A stretch of DNA of 64,000 nt from CAZPBN01 sp964584935 (GCA_964584935.1 CAZPBN010000010.1:1-64000); one strand, 5' to 3'. Positions 26,691-35,522 are shown, numbered from the stretch's first letter. The notes: generated from the letters alone by a model not told the origin. Translations and numbers: made by a program.

Positions 26691-29600
26691 AAGCAACCCG
26701 ATATGCTGTGCACCGCAAACTGGCCACCAGTGCGGTTGTGGTCGCACTCGTGGTTCTCGGACTCTATGGATTATGGCGGCTTCCCGTGGATTATCTGCCG
26801 GACGTCACTTATCCTCTGATCCGGATTCAAATCAAATGGGCGGGAGCCACACCCGAGGAAATCGATATAAATATTGCTGATCCAGTGGAGCGCCTTATGT
26901 CAACGGTGGATCGCCTGGATTACCTGGAATCCTTTTCCAGGGAAGGGCAGTACAATTTGGAAGTTCTTTTTGAATACGGTGCTGATATTGATGTCGCTTT
27001 CCAGGATGTTCTCGCTGCTTTGACCCGAGCCCAGCAGCACCTGCCCGGAGATATTGAATCCCCTTATGTTTTCAAAGCTGACCCCTCTCAGCTTCCGGTG
27101 GTGCAGTTGGCCGTGAGTTCCGACCGCTGGAATCCGGTGGAACTCAGAGATTGGGCTGAAAACTGGCTTCAGGACCGCATCCTGGCTGTTCCAGGAGTGG
27201 CAGGAACAGAAGTCATCGGAGGACTCAAGCGCGAAATCCGTATCCAGCTCGATCCTGCGGCCATGGAAAAGCACGAGCTCACTCTGGATGCGGTGATCAG
27301 GCGGGTTGCCTCCGAGAATGTGAATCGAAGCGGCGGCCGGGTAACCGTTGGTTCAAAGGAAATTATCGCCCGCACCATGGGCGAGTTCACCAGCCTTGAG
27401 GATATCCGGACAGTGGTGGTGGCGGAGGAAGGGTACCAGAAAGTCTACCTTCAGGATATCGCCAGTGTGATCGACGGCCATGAAGAGGAACGTGTGATCA
27501 CCCGCTTCAACGGCCGCGAGAGTGTCAAGATTTCGGTACTGAAGGAAGCTGAGGCCAATACCGTTCAAACAGCTGAGGCGGTCGGCGGGCTTTTAAAAGA
27601 GATAGAGGCCGAACTGCCCCAAGAGCTGCAGCTTGACTTTGTGGAAGATCAAGCCGTTTATGTGAAGCAGGCTCTTGCCGGCGTTCGAAACGCTGCCGTA
27701 GCAGCTGCCGTGCTTCTTATTCTTGTGGTTTATCTGTTTTTAGGAAGTATCAGGCAAGTCCTGGTGATGATCATTGCTTTGCCAGTGACGCTGGTGCTTA
27801 ATTTCGGCCTGATGAAACTTGCCGGTTTTTCGCTCAACCTTTTTTCCTTGGGAGGACTGGTCATTGCTGTGGGAGTGGTTCTGGATAATTCCATTGTGGT
27901 CGTGGAAAATATTTCACGTTTTCGGCGGAAAGACCCTTCAGGAGACTCGGCTGGACAGGCAGTAGCCGCGACCACGGAAGTGGGACCTGCTATGGTGGCT
28001 GCGACAATTTCCTTTCTGGCTCTTTTTGTGCCTTTTCTTATTGTTCCAGGCTTAACCAGCCTTCTTTTTCGTGAGCTGATTCTGGTCATCGCGGGCATCG
28101 TTGTGATCAGTCTTGCCGTGGCTGTCTCAGTGACTCCTATGGTCACAGCCGCTCTTTTCAGCAAAAGCCGCCAGGTCAATAAATCCGGCTGGTTTGAGCA
28201 CCAATTTGTCCGGATGACCCATCATTACGGCCGGTTTTTAGAGCGGGTTGTCGGTTTGAGATGGGTGGTTATTTTGCTTTTTATCCTGGCGGTGGGAGGA
28301 GCTGTTGCGCTGTTCAGCCGTCTGGGCGGCGAATTTCTGCCCATGATCGACGACGGCCGTGTCAGGGTCAAAGTCAAAATGCCGACCGGGGCCTCCGTGT
28401 CTGAAACCAATAAGGTTGTGCAAAAAGTGGAGAGTCTTGTCGCTGAAGATCCTTTGATCCAAAACACATCCATCCTGGCTGGAGGACAGATGAAAGGCCT
28501 GGTCACGCATGAGATCGCCAACGAAGGAGAGGTTGACATTCAACTTGTTCCCAGGACCCAGCGGGACATCAGCACCAGCCAATATTTGGCTCGACTCCGC
28601 ACTCTTGTGGGCAAGGTTCAGCCGCCGGGGGGCAGTGTCATGGCCAGACAGATGCCCATTAGAGGCATTCGAATGGGAGGATCAGATATCGAGGTGCAGG
28701 TCCAGGGCCAGGATATGGAGATTTTAAACAGACTGACCAGCCAGGTGGCGCAAACCATCCGAAGCATGGACCGTTTTCAGAACGTGTCAATCTCCATGGA
28801 CCTTTCCAGACCGGAATTTCAGGTCAAAGTGGACCGGGTCAAAGCCGCTGAGTTGGGAGTGCAGGTTTCGGATGTGGCGGAATCCCTGAAATCTTTGATC
28901 ACCGGAGCAGTGGCTACCCGGTATCTGGACGGCGGAGAATACTATAATATTCGTCTGCTTGTTCCGGAAAACCGGATAACAAGCCGGCATGATGTGGAAA
29001 ATCTGGTGATCACCGGGACGCAGAGCGATGTCTTCCGGCTGAGGGATGTTGCCTCTGTGGTGCCTTCAACCGGGCCGGTAGAAATTATCAGGAGAAATCA
29101 GGTCAAACAGATCACAGTGGAAGCAGATATGGCTGACGGCGATTTAGCGAGTGCGGTAAAAGTTCTCCAAAACGAATTGAGCGGACTCGAACGCCCCGCA
29201 GGGTATGTTTTTTATTTCGGCGGCAGGGCTGAGATGATGAAGGATATGGAAAATACAGTGCTTGCAGTGCTTTTTTTCGCGTTGTTCTTTTCTTTCATTG
29301 CCCTGACTGTGCAGTTCAACAGCCTCAAGCTTCCAGCGCTGATCTTGGGCAGTGTGCCGGTTTGCATGACAGGAGTGGTATTCCTTATGTTTCTGACAAA
29401 GCTGTCTTTGGGCGCCACTGTGGTCATCGGTGTTCTGGTTGTGGTGGCCGCCACAGTCATAGACGGAGTGCTGCTTTTAACATATACCCGTGACATTCAA
29501 GAGGAGAAGAACATAAGTCCCCATGAGGCTGTGGTAGAGGCCGCCAAGATACGCTTACGTCCCCGGATTATGACTTCGGTAACCACCATGGTTGGCTTTA

Positions 29601-29758
29601 CACCTCTTGCTTTGAACTTGGGAGAAGGTGGCGACATGGTCCAGCCCATGGCGGTCGCTGCGATAGGCGGATTGGGAATGGAGATTCTGGTGGCGCTGCT
29701 CCTTATGCCTTGCTTATATGTAGCAACCTTCAGAAAACAAAGAAAACATTCACCGTGA
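26687..29758 (+). CDS. RND efflux pump inner-membrane subunit (AcrB/MdtB-like)
   Basis: The 1023-aa protein has the full RND plan: N-terminal helix (residues ~14-30), two large periplasmic loops with the pattern LPDVTYPLIRIQIKWAGATPEE at the start of the first, and twelve expected helices. Helix 4 carries GVVLDNSIVVVENISRF (Asp-Asn where AcrB has the Asp-Asp proton relay). The ending MVGFTPLALNLGEGGD...GMEILVALLLMP is typical. It would export drugs or metabolites with a periplasmic adaptor and outer-membrane channel. The adjacent adaptor is truncated and no TolC gene follows, so the pump may be inactive or use other partners. Its base composition is much richer in G and C than neighbouring regions, suggesting transfer. 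Confidence 0.95.
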   Translation: MKATRYAVHRKLATSAVVVALVVLGLYGLWRLPVDYLPDVTYPLIRIQIKWAGATPEEIDINIADPVERLMSTVDRLDYLESFSREGQYNLEVLFEYGADIDVAFQDVLAALTRAQQHLPGDIESPYVFKADPSQLPVVQLAVSSDRWNPVELRDWAENWLQDRILAVPGVAGTEVIGGLKREIRIQLDPAAMEKHELTLDAVIRRVASENVNRSGGRVTVGSKEIIARTMGEFTSLEDIRTVVVAEEGYQKVYLQDIASVIDGHEEERVITRFNGRESVKISVLKEAEANTVQTAEAVGGLLKEIEAELPQELQLDFVEDQAVYVKQALAGVRNAAVAAAVLLILVVYLFLGSIRQVLVMIIALPVTLVLNFGLMKLAGFSLNLFSLGGLVIAVGVVLDNSIVVVENISRFRRKDPSGDSAGQAVAATTEVGPAMVAATISFLALFVPFLIVPGLTSLLFRELILVIAGIVVISLAVAVSVTPMVTAALFSKSRQVNKSGWFEHQFVRMTHHYGRFLERVVGLRWVVILLFILAVGGAVALFSRLGGEFLPMIDDGRVRVKVKMPTGASVSETNKVVQKVESLVAEDPLIQNTSILAGGQMKGLVTHEIANEGEVDIQLVPRTQRDISTSQYLARLRTLVGKVQPPGGSVMARQMPIRGIRMGGSDIEVQVQGQDMEILNRLTSQVAQTIRSMDRFQNVSISMDLSRPEFQVKVDRVKAAELGVQVSDVAESLKSLITGAVATRYLDGGEYYNIRLLVPENRITSRHDVENLVITGTQSDVFRLRDVASVVPSTGPVEIIRRNQVKQITVEADMADGDLASAVKVLQNELSGLERPAGYVFYFGGRAEMMKDMENTVLAVLFFALFFSFIALTVQFNSLKLPALILGSVPVCMTGVVFLMFLTKLSLGATVVIGVLVVVAATVIDGVLLLTYTRDIQEEKNISPHEAVVEAAKIRLRPRIMTSVTTMVGFTPLALNLGEGGDMVQPMAVAAIGGLGMEILVALLLMPCLYVATFRKQRKHSP

Positions 29759-29808
29759 ATTGAAATTTAGTTCAAATAATTCAAGTATTTTTTTTTAAGG
29801 AGGACGAA

Positions 29809-30273
29809 ATGAAAAAACAATCAGTTGGCTTTTTCATTTTAATCCTAGGGCTTTTTCTTGCTTTTAGCTCCTGCCAGACTACGGAACTCGAGCAAGTGGT
29901 CCCAGAAAAAGAGGTCATTAAGATGGGTGGAGCTGAGGGACGCCCTTTCAGCCCGGCTGTCAAGTTTGGGAATCTGCTGTTTCTCTCAGGCTCGATTGGG
30001 ATGGATCTAGAGACCAATGAAATACCTCCTGAAGTGAGTGAACAAACCAAAAACTGCCTGGAAAGACTGGGAGCGATACTTCGACAGGCCAATATGGACT
30101 ACAGCGACGTCGTGAGGTGCACGGTTTATCTGACAGATCTTGAAGATTACGCTGAGATGAATAAAGCTTATTCTTCATTTTTTCCCGTGGATCCTCCGGC
30201 ACGTGCCTGTGTTCAGGTGGCTGGATTGGTCAGAGATGCCAAAGTCGAAATTTCCATGATTGCCGCAAAATAA
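29809..30273 (+). CDS. RidA-family protein with lipoprotein signal
   Basis: The first ~20 residues form a type II signal peptide with lipobox FSSC (Cys near residue 22), so the protein should be exported and lipid-anchored. The rest (about residues 35-154) is a RidA/YjgF fold: FLSGSIGMD, DVVRCTVYLTDLEDYAEMNKAY and PPARACVQVAGLVRDAKVEISM, including the conserved Arg that binds imine/enamine substrates. RidA proteins are normally cytosolic deaminases of reactive enamines; an exported lipoprotein form is unusual. A strong AAGGAGGA ribosome site precedes the ATG. It follows the RND gene by 50 bases on the same strand. Confidence 0.88.
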   Translation: MKKQSVGFFILILGLFLAFSSCQTTELEQVVPEKEVIKMGGAEGRPFSPAVKFGNLLFLSGSIGMDLETNEIPPEVSEQTKNCLERLGAILRQANMDYSDVVRCTVYLTDLEDYAEMNKAYSSFFPVDPPARACVQVAGLVRDAKVEISMIAAK

Positions 30274-30852
30274 TAGAGATAACGCTCAACTCAGTAAAAA
30301 TTCTCGACAAATTATCATTGTTTGCTGGGCAACTTAGAACAGGCTCTCATCAGTCTTCAAGAATTCGAGGGTCGCTCCAAAACTGTAGAGGACTTTACCG
30401 GAAAAGCCATTTCTGCTTTCAAAAACATCCCCCAGTAGCTCCACCCGCCCTTCAATTCATTGACTTATTGGTAGATAACAATCTTCCTTTTCTCAAAGAT
30501 GGATTAGCACGGGCATACAAACAAAAAGTAGATTTAGACAGCGCTGGACCATTTGAAAGCAAAGCCGGGAGGGCAGTGTGGTTCCCACCACTGCAGGAAG
30601 CAGAGAAAAAGTCCAGTATCGGACCCCAGCAAAACTGAAATATGAATCCAGAGATTTGCTCTTATTCAAAATCGGGTCTTCTCCATTTCATCAAATTCCC
30701 ATCCTCTAAGCGATTTCATCACCCATCATCACTCATCATACGTATAAAATAAAGGACAAGTCAACAAGTAACTCACAAAAAAGAGAAAATATCGTAAAAT
30801 CAGTCTTAGTGAGGCTTAAAAAGAACAGAGATCCCCTTTGCCCCTTCAAGGT
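30274..30852. other. Gene-poor stretch with coding scraps
   Basis: No intact gene. A plus-strand scrap at about 30331-30438 (LEQALISLQEFEGRSKT..., stop) and a second open stretch in another frame up to 30638 look like decayed coding DNA of unknown origin. The rest is AT-rich without recognisable signals. Confidence 0.4.
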
Positions 30853-31270
30853 TCACTTGTTTCCTTTCTCAGGAATATGGGAAGTGACTCTGGCAATGAA
30901 TTCCAGATAATCTAGGTGCTCTGTCTCTGCACTGTGTTTTCCATGCTGATAGACGACCTGCCCTTGAGCCTCATCGAGGGATAATTTCTTGAGTGAGAGG
31001 ACAGGCCGGATCATATACTTTCCCACCTGTGCTGTCTCTTTTTTGCTATCTGTTTTTACTTTGCTGTGCACATTAAGTCCACTATGACGCCAACTCAATA
31101 TCTTTTTAACAAGCCCTTGGTTTATCAACTGTTTTCCAAGAAGAAGCGAAAAGACCTCGCGGGTAAAAAACTGGCAGAGCAGATAATTTACCGCAGTCCA
31201 GGTATTTCTCTACCGTATCCTTAACCACAGAACGAAGGAAGCCATACTCCCTCTCAAAGCGGTTTTAAAA
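30853..31270 (-). pseudogene. Internally deleted IS91-family transposase remnant
   Basis: Reading leftward, 31270 to about 31193 encodes the transposase start (RFEREYGFLRSVVKDTVEKYLDCG). At about 31193 it jumps, with a frame change, to the C-terminal part (QFFTREVFSLLL, ILSWRHSGLNVHSKV, VGKYMIRPVLSL, DYLEFIARVTSHIPEKG). The zinc-binding module and the catalytic tyrosine region between them are deleted. The first 56 bp are shared with the other IS91 remnant at 21190-21245 with one mismatch, so both descend from the same element. It lies just outside the duplicated valS end that flanks the restriction-modification island. Confidence 0.8.
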
Positions 31271-31414
31271 CAGGCCAGAATGTCAGAGGAGATGAAAATG
31301 AAGGAGCCCTCAGGAAAATGGGATGATTTCAAATATCACATAAAATAAGATGAAGTAAAAAGATGTTTACTTTTATGGTGAAAATAAGACAACAGTTGTT
31401 GACAGGAAATTTTA

Positions 31415-31694
31415 AAGGTTCAATTGCTATTTATTTTCCCTCATGCGGCTGAGGTTTTCATCCAGTTTGGTTTTTCTCACCTCCAGCTCTTCCAGCCGGT
31501 CTTTGCTCTTTTGGACCACATCAGAAGGAGCGCGTTTTAGGAAATTGGTGTTCTGAAGCCTTTTATCCAGTTTTTCGATTTCATCATTGATCTTGGAAAT
31601 TTCTCTTTCCAGCCGCTGTTTTTCCTGCTCCAGGTCAATCTCTTTTTCCAGAGGAATCGCCAGCTCCCAGAATCCAGAGACTCCTTTAAAAAAA
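31415..31694. repeat. Direct repeat A: copy of the valS 3' end
   Basis: This 280-bp segment matches 35244-35522 with one base substitution (T versus C near 31437) and one extra A in an A-tract at its inner end. Same orientation as copy B, offset 3829 bp. The two copies bracket the restriction-modification genes. Confidence 0.95.
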
Positions 31695-31711
31695 GGTTTA
31701 TCCGTAGGGAA
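31427..31711 (-). pseudogene. Truncated valS: last ~95 codons only
   Basis: Encodes the C-terminal coiled-coil arm of valyl-tRNA synthetase up to the stop codon, without start codon or catalytic part. Compared with the full valS there is one residue change at the very end (MRENK versus MRGNK). At the inner end the homology continues for six more codons as FPTDKP, where intact valS reads FPSDRS. These 18 bases differ at 7 positions, in contrast to the almost identical 280 bp beside them. It then ends abruptly. Confidence 0.9.
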
Positions 31712-31830
31712 AGCTCATTGATTTGCTATTGGCACATTACTTTTAGTTAAGTGGTCTTTCATAGACTTGATAATTATAGCTCTAGAGCGTCAATAAAGTA
31801 AATTTAAAGTACTGTGTATTAATATTTTTC

Positions 31831-32613
31831 CTAATAAGAATCAATCTTTTCTTTAGCTATTTGCTTAAACTTTTTATCCAATTGATATTTAAAATCTTTT
31901 CCCACTTCATCAAAAGTTTTCAATAGTTCTGGAAAAGTATTTTCTCTACCTATAAAATCCCAATATTCATCACCGACTAGGAAATCTTTATGTGAATCCA
32001 TCATACCGACTTCTGTGAATCGATGATATGGTTTAGGATGATAAGGATTATATGGAAATGCTAAATAAACTTTGATAGGCATCCTTTTTCTTGCAATCCA
32101 CTCTAATAATTTTATTTTGCTTTTTTCAAAGACATCAATATTAGGTTTCACTGTTTTTATTTCAAAATAATGCTCTTGTCCATTCCGTTTCATATAGAAA
32201 TCTGCAACGTTACCCGATTTTTGGAATATTCCATTTTCTGCAGATGCTGCTAATACTTCTTTTATCTCTTCATCAATATTTGCAGTTCTTTCTTCATTTC
32301 TAAGCTTTGATACAATATTTGATATAACTGCCTTTTGCTCTTTTGAAATGGTTCCCCCAATGCCGTATTTCCTAAAAGCTTCCTCTGAGTTTTCAGATGC
32401 AATTATGACTGAAACATCCTCATAAATACTCATTCCCAGAGTTGTAGCTATAGAGTGAATAAATGAATATGCCGCAATTTTTTCATTATCTTGAATGAGT
32501 CTTGCTAAAAATGGCATAGATATTGATTCTCTGCCATATGATTTCAATTTATTCTTAATCTTTTTTGATAAAAGCTCTTTGATTTTATCTTTCTGTTTAT
32601 CCGATAATGACAT
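31831..32613 (-). CDS. TdeIII-family type II restriction endonuclease
   Basis: The 260-aa protein shows the conserved pattern I know from the TdeIII family: SFIHSIATTLGMSIYED near the N-terminus, VADFYMKRNG...YFEIKTVKPN (the D...ExK nuclease core), then AFPYNPYHPKPYHRFTEVGMMDSH and VGDEYWDFIGR...LLKTFDEVG. TdeIII is recorded, from memory, as cutting GGNCC; that specificity is a family-based guess here. The start lies 2 bases after the methyltransferase stop, so both are made from one message with the methyltransferase first, which protects the host on entry. Confidence 0.85.
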   Translation of the reverse strand: MSLSDKQKDKIKELLSKKIKNKLKSYGRESISMPFLARLIQDNEKIAAYSFIHSIATTLGMSIYEDVSVIIASENSEEAFRKYGIGGTISKEQKAVISNIVSKLRNEERTANIDEEIKEVLAASAENGIFQKSGNVADFYMKRNGQEHYFEIKTVKPNIDVFEKSKIKLLEWIARKRMPIKVYLAFPYNPYHPKPYHRFTEVGMMDSHKDFLVGDEYWDFIGRENTFPELLKTFDEVGKDFKYQLDKKFKQIAKEKIDSY

Positions 32614-32615
32614 TT

Positions 32616-34208
32616 TTATTTTTCTTTCATATGGAATATTGATTCTGAATAAACAGATCTATCTTTTTCAACCCGATTTAAAACTGGTCTTTTGTATTCA
32701 TTAACAATATTCATGTTAGACAGTTCTGCAATTTTTGGGTATAGCCCATATTTGTCATTAGCTACTAAAAATATATTATAATCTTTTTTTAAAAATGGCT
32801 TACAGTTGTTTAAAACATCAGAAATCCCTTGGATATATGAATTTCTTGCTACGAATCCTTTGCCTTTGCATAACGGGCCAATCTCCAACTCATCCTTTCT
32901 TTGATATCCAAATAAGTCGTAAGCATAAGCATGTTGTTCATGATAGTCTATTAAGCCAACATATGGTGGGCTTGAAAAAATACCAGCAATCTTATTATTT
33001 TTTATTATTTTAGCAAATTCAGGGTTTTTTTTCTCCAATTCATGAACTATATTTATTGATCTGCTATCTCCAATTAAACATTTTTGGAATGTGTCTGTTC
33101 TAAGCTTGTTAAATTGAATTATTCGTTTGACAGTATCTTGTGAATACTCTTTCCACCAACTTGATATAGAAAATAAGGGCTTACATATTTTTCCATGCTT
33201 TTTACAATAATATGTAGTGGTCACAGGTTCTTTTAGTGTTGCTAAATCGGCATGGGTTGTTGCTCGGCAAGAACGAACGGCTCTACTCAATATTATTGCT
33301 ATTATTTTTTTAATTTTCTTATCTGTTATTTTTTTCAATTCACTAAATAGATAATCGATTTCTTCTCTTACTGGAAACAAGAACCATTTGTCTAAGAAAG
33401 AATCATTTTTATCTTGCCTGATTTTGATTTTGTATTTTTCCACTAGGTCATAATAGATGTGTAAGAATTCTTGCTCTTTATCTTTGGCATACTCTATTTC
33501 ATTTATCACACCTTTTCTAACCTTCCTTTTATATTGTGGTGATGGAAAATACTTGTAGTTAAATTTCGCAAGTTCAGAAAGAAGATGTTTTTCAAAATCA
33601 ATATTATTTTTTGTTTGTTGAAATTGTTCTAAGTTTGATGTCATTTTTTGAATAGATTCGAGAATATGGGGGATATTATGTTTTTCAATTTTTGCGTTAC
33701 TGATCATGACATTGAAAGCAGAGATATCTATGCCAATGGCATGAATTCCCAATTCATTTGTTTGGACTAATGTTGTTCCACTTCCACAAAATGGATCTAA
33801 TACGATATCACCTTTATAAAAAAATTTTTCTTTTTTGAATTCGTCAGTATGGGAATCAAGAAAATATTCCACTAATTGCGGAATAAATTTCCCTTTATAT
33901 GGATGGATTCTATGGACATGTTTGGTTCTTTCTGATTCTTTGTATTCGACGAATGACAAATGCCAATTAAGGTCTTTATTTAATTCATTATTTCTTTGTA
34001 TTTCTTTATCATAAGAATCGTAATAGTCTTTTAATTCTTCAATTTTTATTAGTAGTTTACCATTACTTTTATACTTTTTTATTCTTCCATATTGGATTAA
34101 ATATGAAATATTTGAAATTGTAACTTTGCGATTTAAATATTGTGAAGCCCAAATACTTGCTTCTTTTAAGTCTATAAATTCTTTTTTCTCTGTTTCAAAC
34201 AGCATCAT
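32616..34208 (-). CDS. Site-specific DNA amino-methyltransferase with N-terminal HTH
   Basis: The 530-aa protein has an excisionase/MerR-like helix-turn-helix at residues ~10-60 (DLKEASIWASQYLN, IQYGRIKKYKSNGKLLI, EELKDYYD). A motif X-like HPYKGKFIPQLVEYF and the SAM site DPFCGSGTTLVQ (residues ~135-147) follow, then about 270 residues, probably including target recognition, before catalytic motif IV SSPPYVG. SPPY favours N4-cytosine over N6-adenine methylation. The motif order (X, I, spacer, IV) suggests the alpha class. It precedes the endonuclease gene. The HTH could let it repress its own operon, as some modification enzymes do; that is inference. Confidence 0.88.
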   Translation of the reverse strand: MMLFETEKKEFIDLKEASIWASQYLNRKVTISNISYLIQYGRIKKYKSNGKLLIKIEELKDYYDSYDKEIQRNNELNKDLNWHLSFVEYKESERTKHVHRIHPYKGKFIPQLVEYFLDSHTDEFKKEKFFYKGDIVLDPFCGSGTTLVQTNELGIHAIGIDISAFNVMISNAKIEKHNIPHILESIQKMTSNLEQFQQTKNNIDFEKHLLSELAKFNYKYFPSPQYKRKVRKGVINEIEYAKDKEQEFLHIYYDLVEKYKIKIRQDKNDSFLDKWFLFPVREEIDYLFSELKKITDKKIKKIIAIILSRAVRSCRATTHADLATLKEPVTTTYYCKKHGKICKPLFSISSWWKEYSQDTVKRIIQFNKLRTDTFQKCLIGDSRSINIVHELEKKNPEFAKIIKNNKIAGIFSSPPYVGLIDYHEQHAYAYDLFGYQRKDELEIGPLCKGKGFVARNSYIQGISDVLNNCKPFLKKDYNIFLVANDKYGLYPKIAELSNMNIVNEYKRPVLNRVEKDRSVYSESIFHMKEK

Positions 34209-34804
34209 TTTTCTATATTTTTATAATAATAAAACTTTTATTCTTTTGGAATTTTTGCTCGCAACTTTTTCTATTCAATGCCACAATTTGGATCTAATCT
34301 ATTGACGTTGTTTATTAATTATATTTATCAAATATTCTCGCTAAATTTCAAAATTATCTTATAATGACTCATATCAGATTGCAAGCAGTAACTTTAGTAT
34401 TCATGGTATTCTCATTGGGTCTTCTGATGAATATGTAGTTATCGAAGTAATATTGAAAAATTTGAATTAATAAATTATGGAGGTGATACAAATAACGTAA
34501 ATCTTTGATGATAGATAATGAAGATGTAAAAAAATAATCCATATTATTCTGATATAATTTTGAGTTATAAAATGGGAAATTCTGATTTCTTTTGTTGATT
34601 CTTCGTTACAAGAAAGTTGATATTAGAGGAGTCTAATATGAAACTTCAAATATAAAATAGATTTTTATAAAATAAGGCTGTAATTGAGCGAGCATATTTG
34701 ATTAATACATAAAATATACAGCATCGATAAAGGGATACAAACTGCCACAAAAGCTGGTAAACTTAATTATTAGAAAAAGAAAATAAAATAATGAAAAAAA
34801 ATTT
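34209..34804. other. AT-rich region upstream of the methyltransferase
   Basis: No gene recognised. It should contain the promoter of the restriction-modification operon. A near-perfect ribosome site GGAGGTGAT (34479-34487, plus strand) is followed by no usable reading frame, perhaps the trace of a lost gene. Confidence 0.4.
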
Positions 34805-35217
34805 ATGACTCCTTTAAAAATAACAATTATCAGTACATTGATAGCTGCAACGACTGCATTTTTAGCAATAGGAATCTCCGAAAATTGGAAAGACAAAAAA
34901 GGATATGGGATCTTAAAGCTCCGATTTATATGAAATTTGCTGAAGAATTAGAAGAACTTTTTATAGATAGTGAAATGCAAAATGTTGATGTTAAATATTT
35001 AGAGAAAAAATTTAATAAAATTTGCAACAAAGTATTTTTAATAGGAAATGATGATATTATAAACCAACTAAATAAAATGAAAGGTGGTAGAGATGCAAAA
35101 AAAGATATTGGAAAAGTTCTTGTTCTTCTACGAAAAGAATTAAATATGTATACTACATTAAAATACAATGACTATAAAAGAAAAAAATTGAGTGCCTCTA
35201 AACCAAAAAATAGTTAA
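34805..35217 (+). pseudogene. Single-helix membrane protein broken by a 1-base frameshift
   Basis: From ATG 34805 the frame encodes a hydrophobic helix (ITIISTLIAATTAFLAIGI) and then ENWKDKK before running out. The remaining 110 residues (RIWDLKAPIYMKFAEELEELF and on) continue in another frame to 35217. The switch falls at a run of six A's (34895-34900): one extra A would give a continuous ~136-aa protein reading DKKRIWDLKAPIY. A TTG at 34885 could start the second part alone, but with no ribosome site. Single-helix proteins of this shape are common in mobile islands; the function is unknown. It could also be translated by frameshifting. Confidence 0.6.
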
Positions 35218-35243
35218 TAAAAAGTCAGCCACTTCTGAATTGG

Positions 35244-35522
35244 AAGGTTCAATTGCTATTTATTTCCCCTCATGCGGCTGAGGTTTTCATCCAGTTTGGT
35301 TTTTCTCACCTCCAGCTCTTCCAGCCGGTCTTTGCTCTTTTGGACCACATCAGAAGGAGCGCGTTTTAGGAAATTGGTGTTCTGAAGCCTTTTATCCAGT
35401 TTTTCGATTTCATCATTGATCTTGGAAATTTCTCTTTCCAGCCGCTGTTTTTCCTGCTCCAGGTCAATCTCTTTTTCCAGAGGAATCGCCAGCTCCCAGA
35501 ATCCAGAGACTCCTTTAAAAAA
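35244..35522. repeat. Direct repeat B: 3' end of the intact valS
   Basis: The partner of 31415-31694, lying within the intact valS gene and its immediate downstream 12 bases. Outside the repeats the flanks (TCTGAATTGG versus GAAATTTT) are unrelated. Confidence 0.95.

Larger units (their letters stand above)
31695..35243. mobile_element. Restriction-modification island between valS 3'-end repeats
   Basis: About 3.5 kb of very AT-rich DNA holds a methyltransferase, a restriction endonuclease and a frameshifted membrane protein. It is flanked by 280-bp direct repeats of the valS 3' end. No integrase or transposase lies inside. The structure fits the insertion with long target duplication reported for some restriction-modification gene complexes; recombination between the repeats would excise the island and leave valS intact. 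Confidence 0.8.

Noticed and set aside
27730..28179. A 149-codon minus frame inside the RND gene
   Set aside because: Thr/Arg/Lys-rich shadow of high-GC coding DNA; the pump reading frame is unambiguous.
30318..30638. A 106-codon plus frame after the RidA gene
   Set aside because: It combines scraps from different frames and lacks any domain; described as decayed sequence instead.
35244..35258. The valS end as a classical integrase att site
   Set aside because: No integrase or recombinase gene lies in the island, and the repeat (280 bp) is far longer than an att core, so long target duplication fits better.
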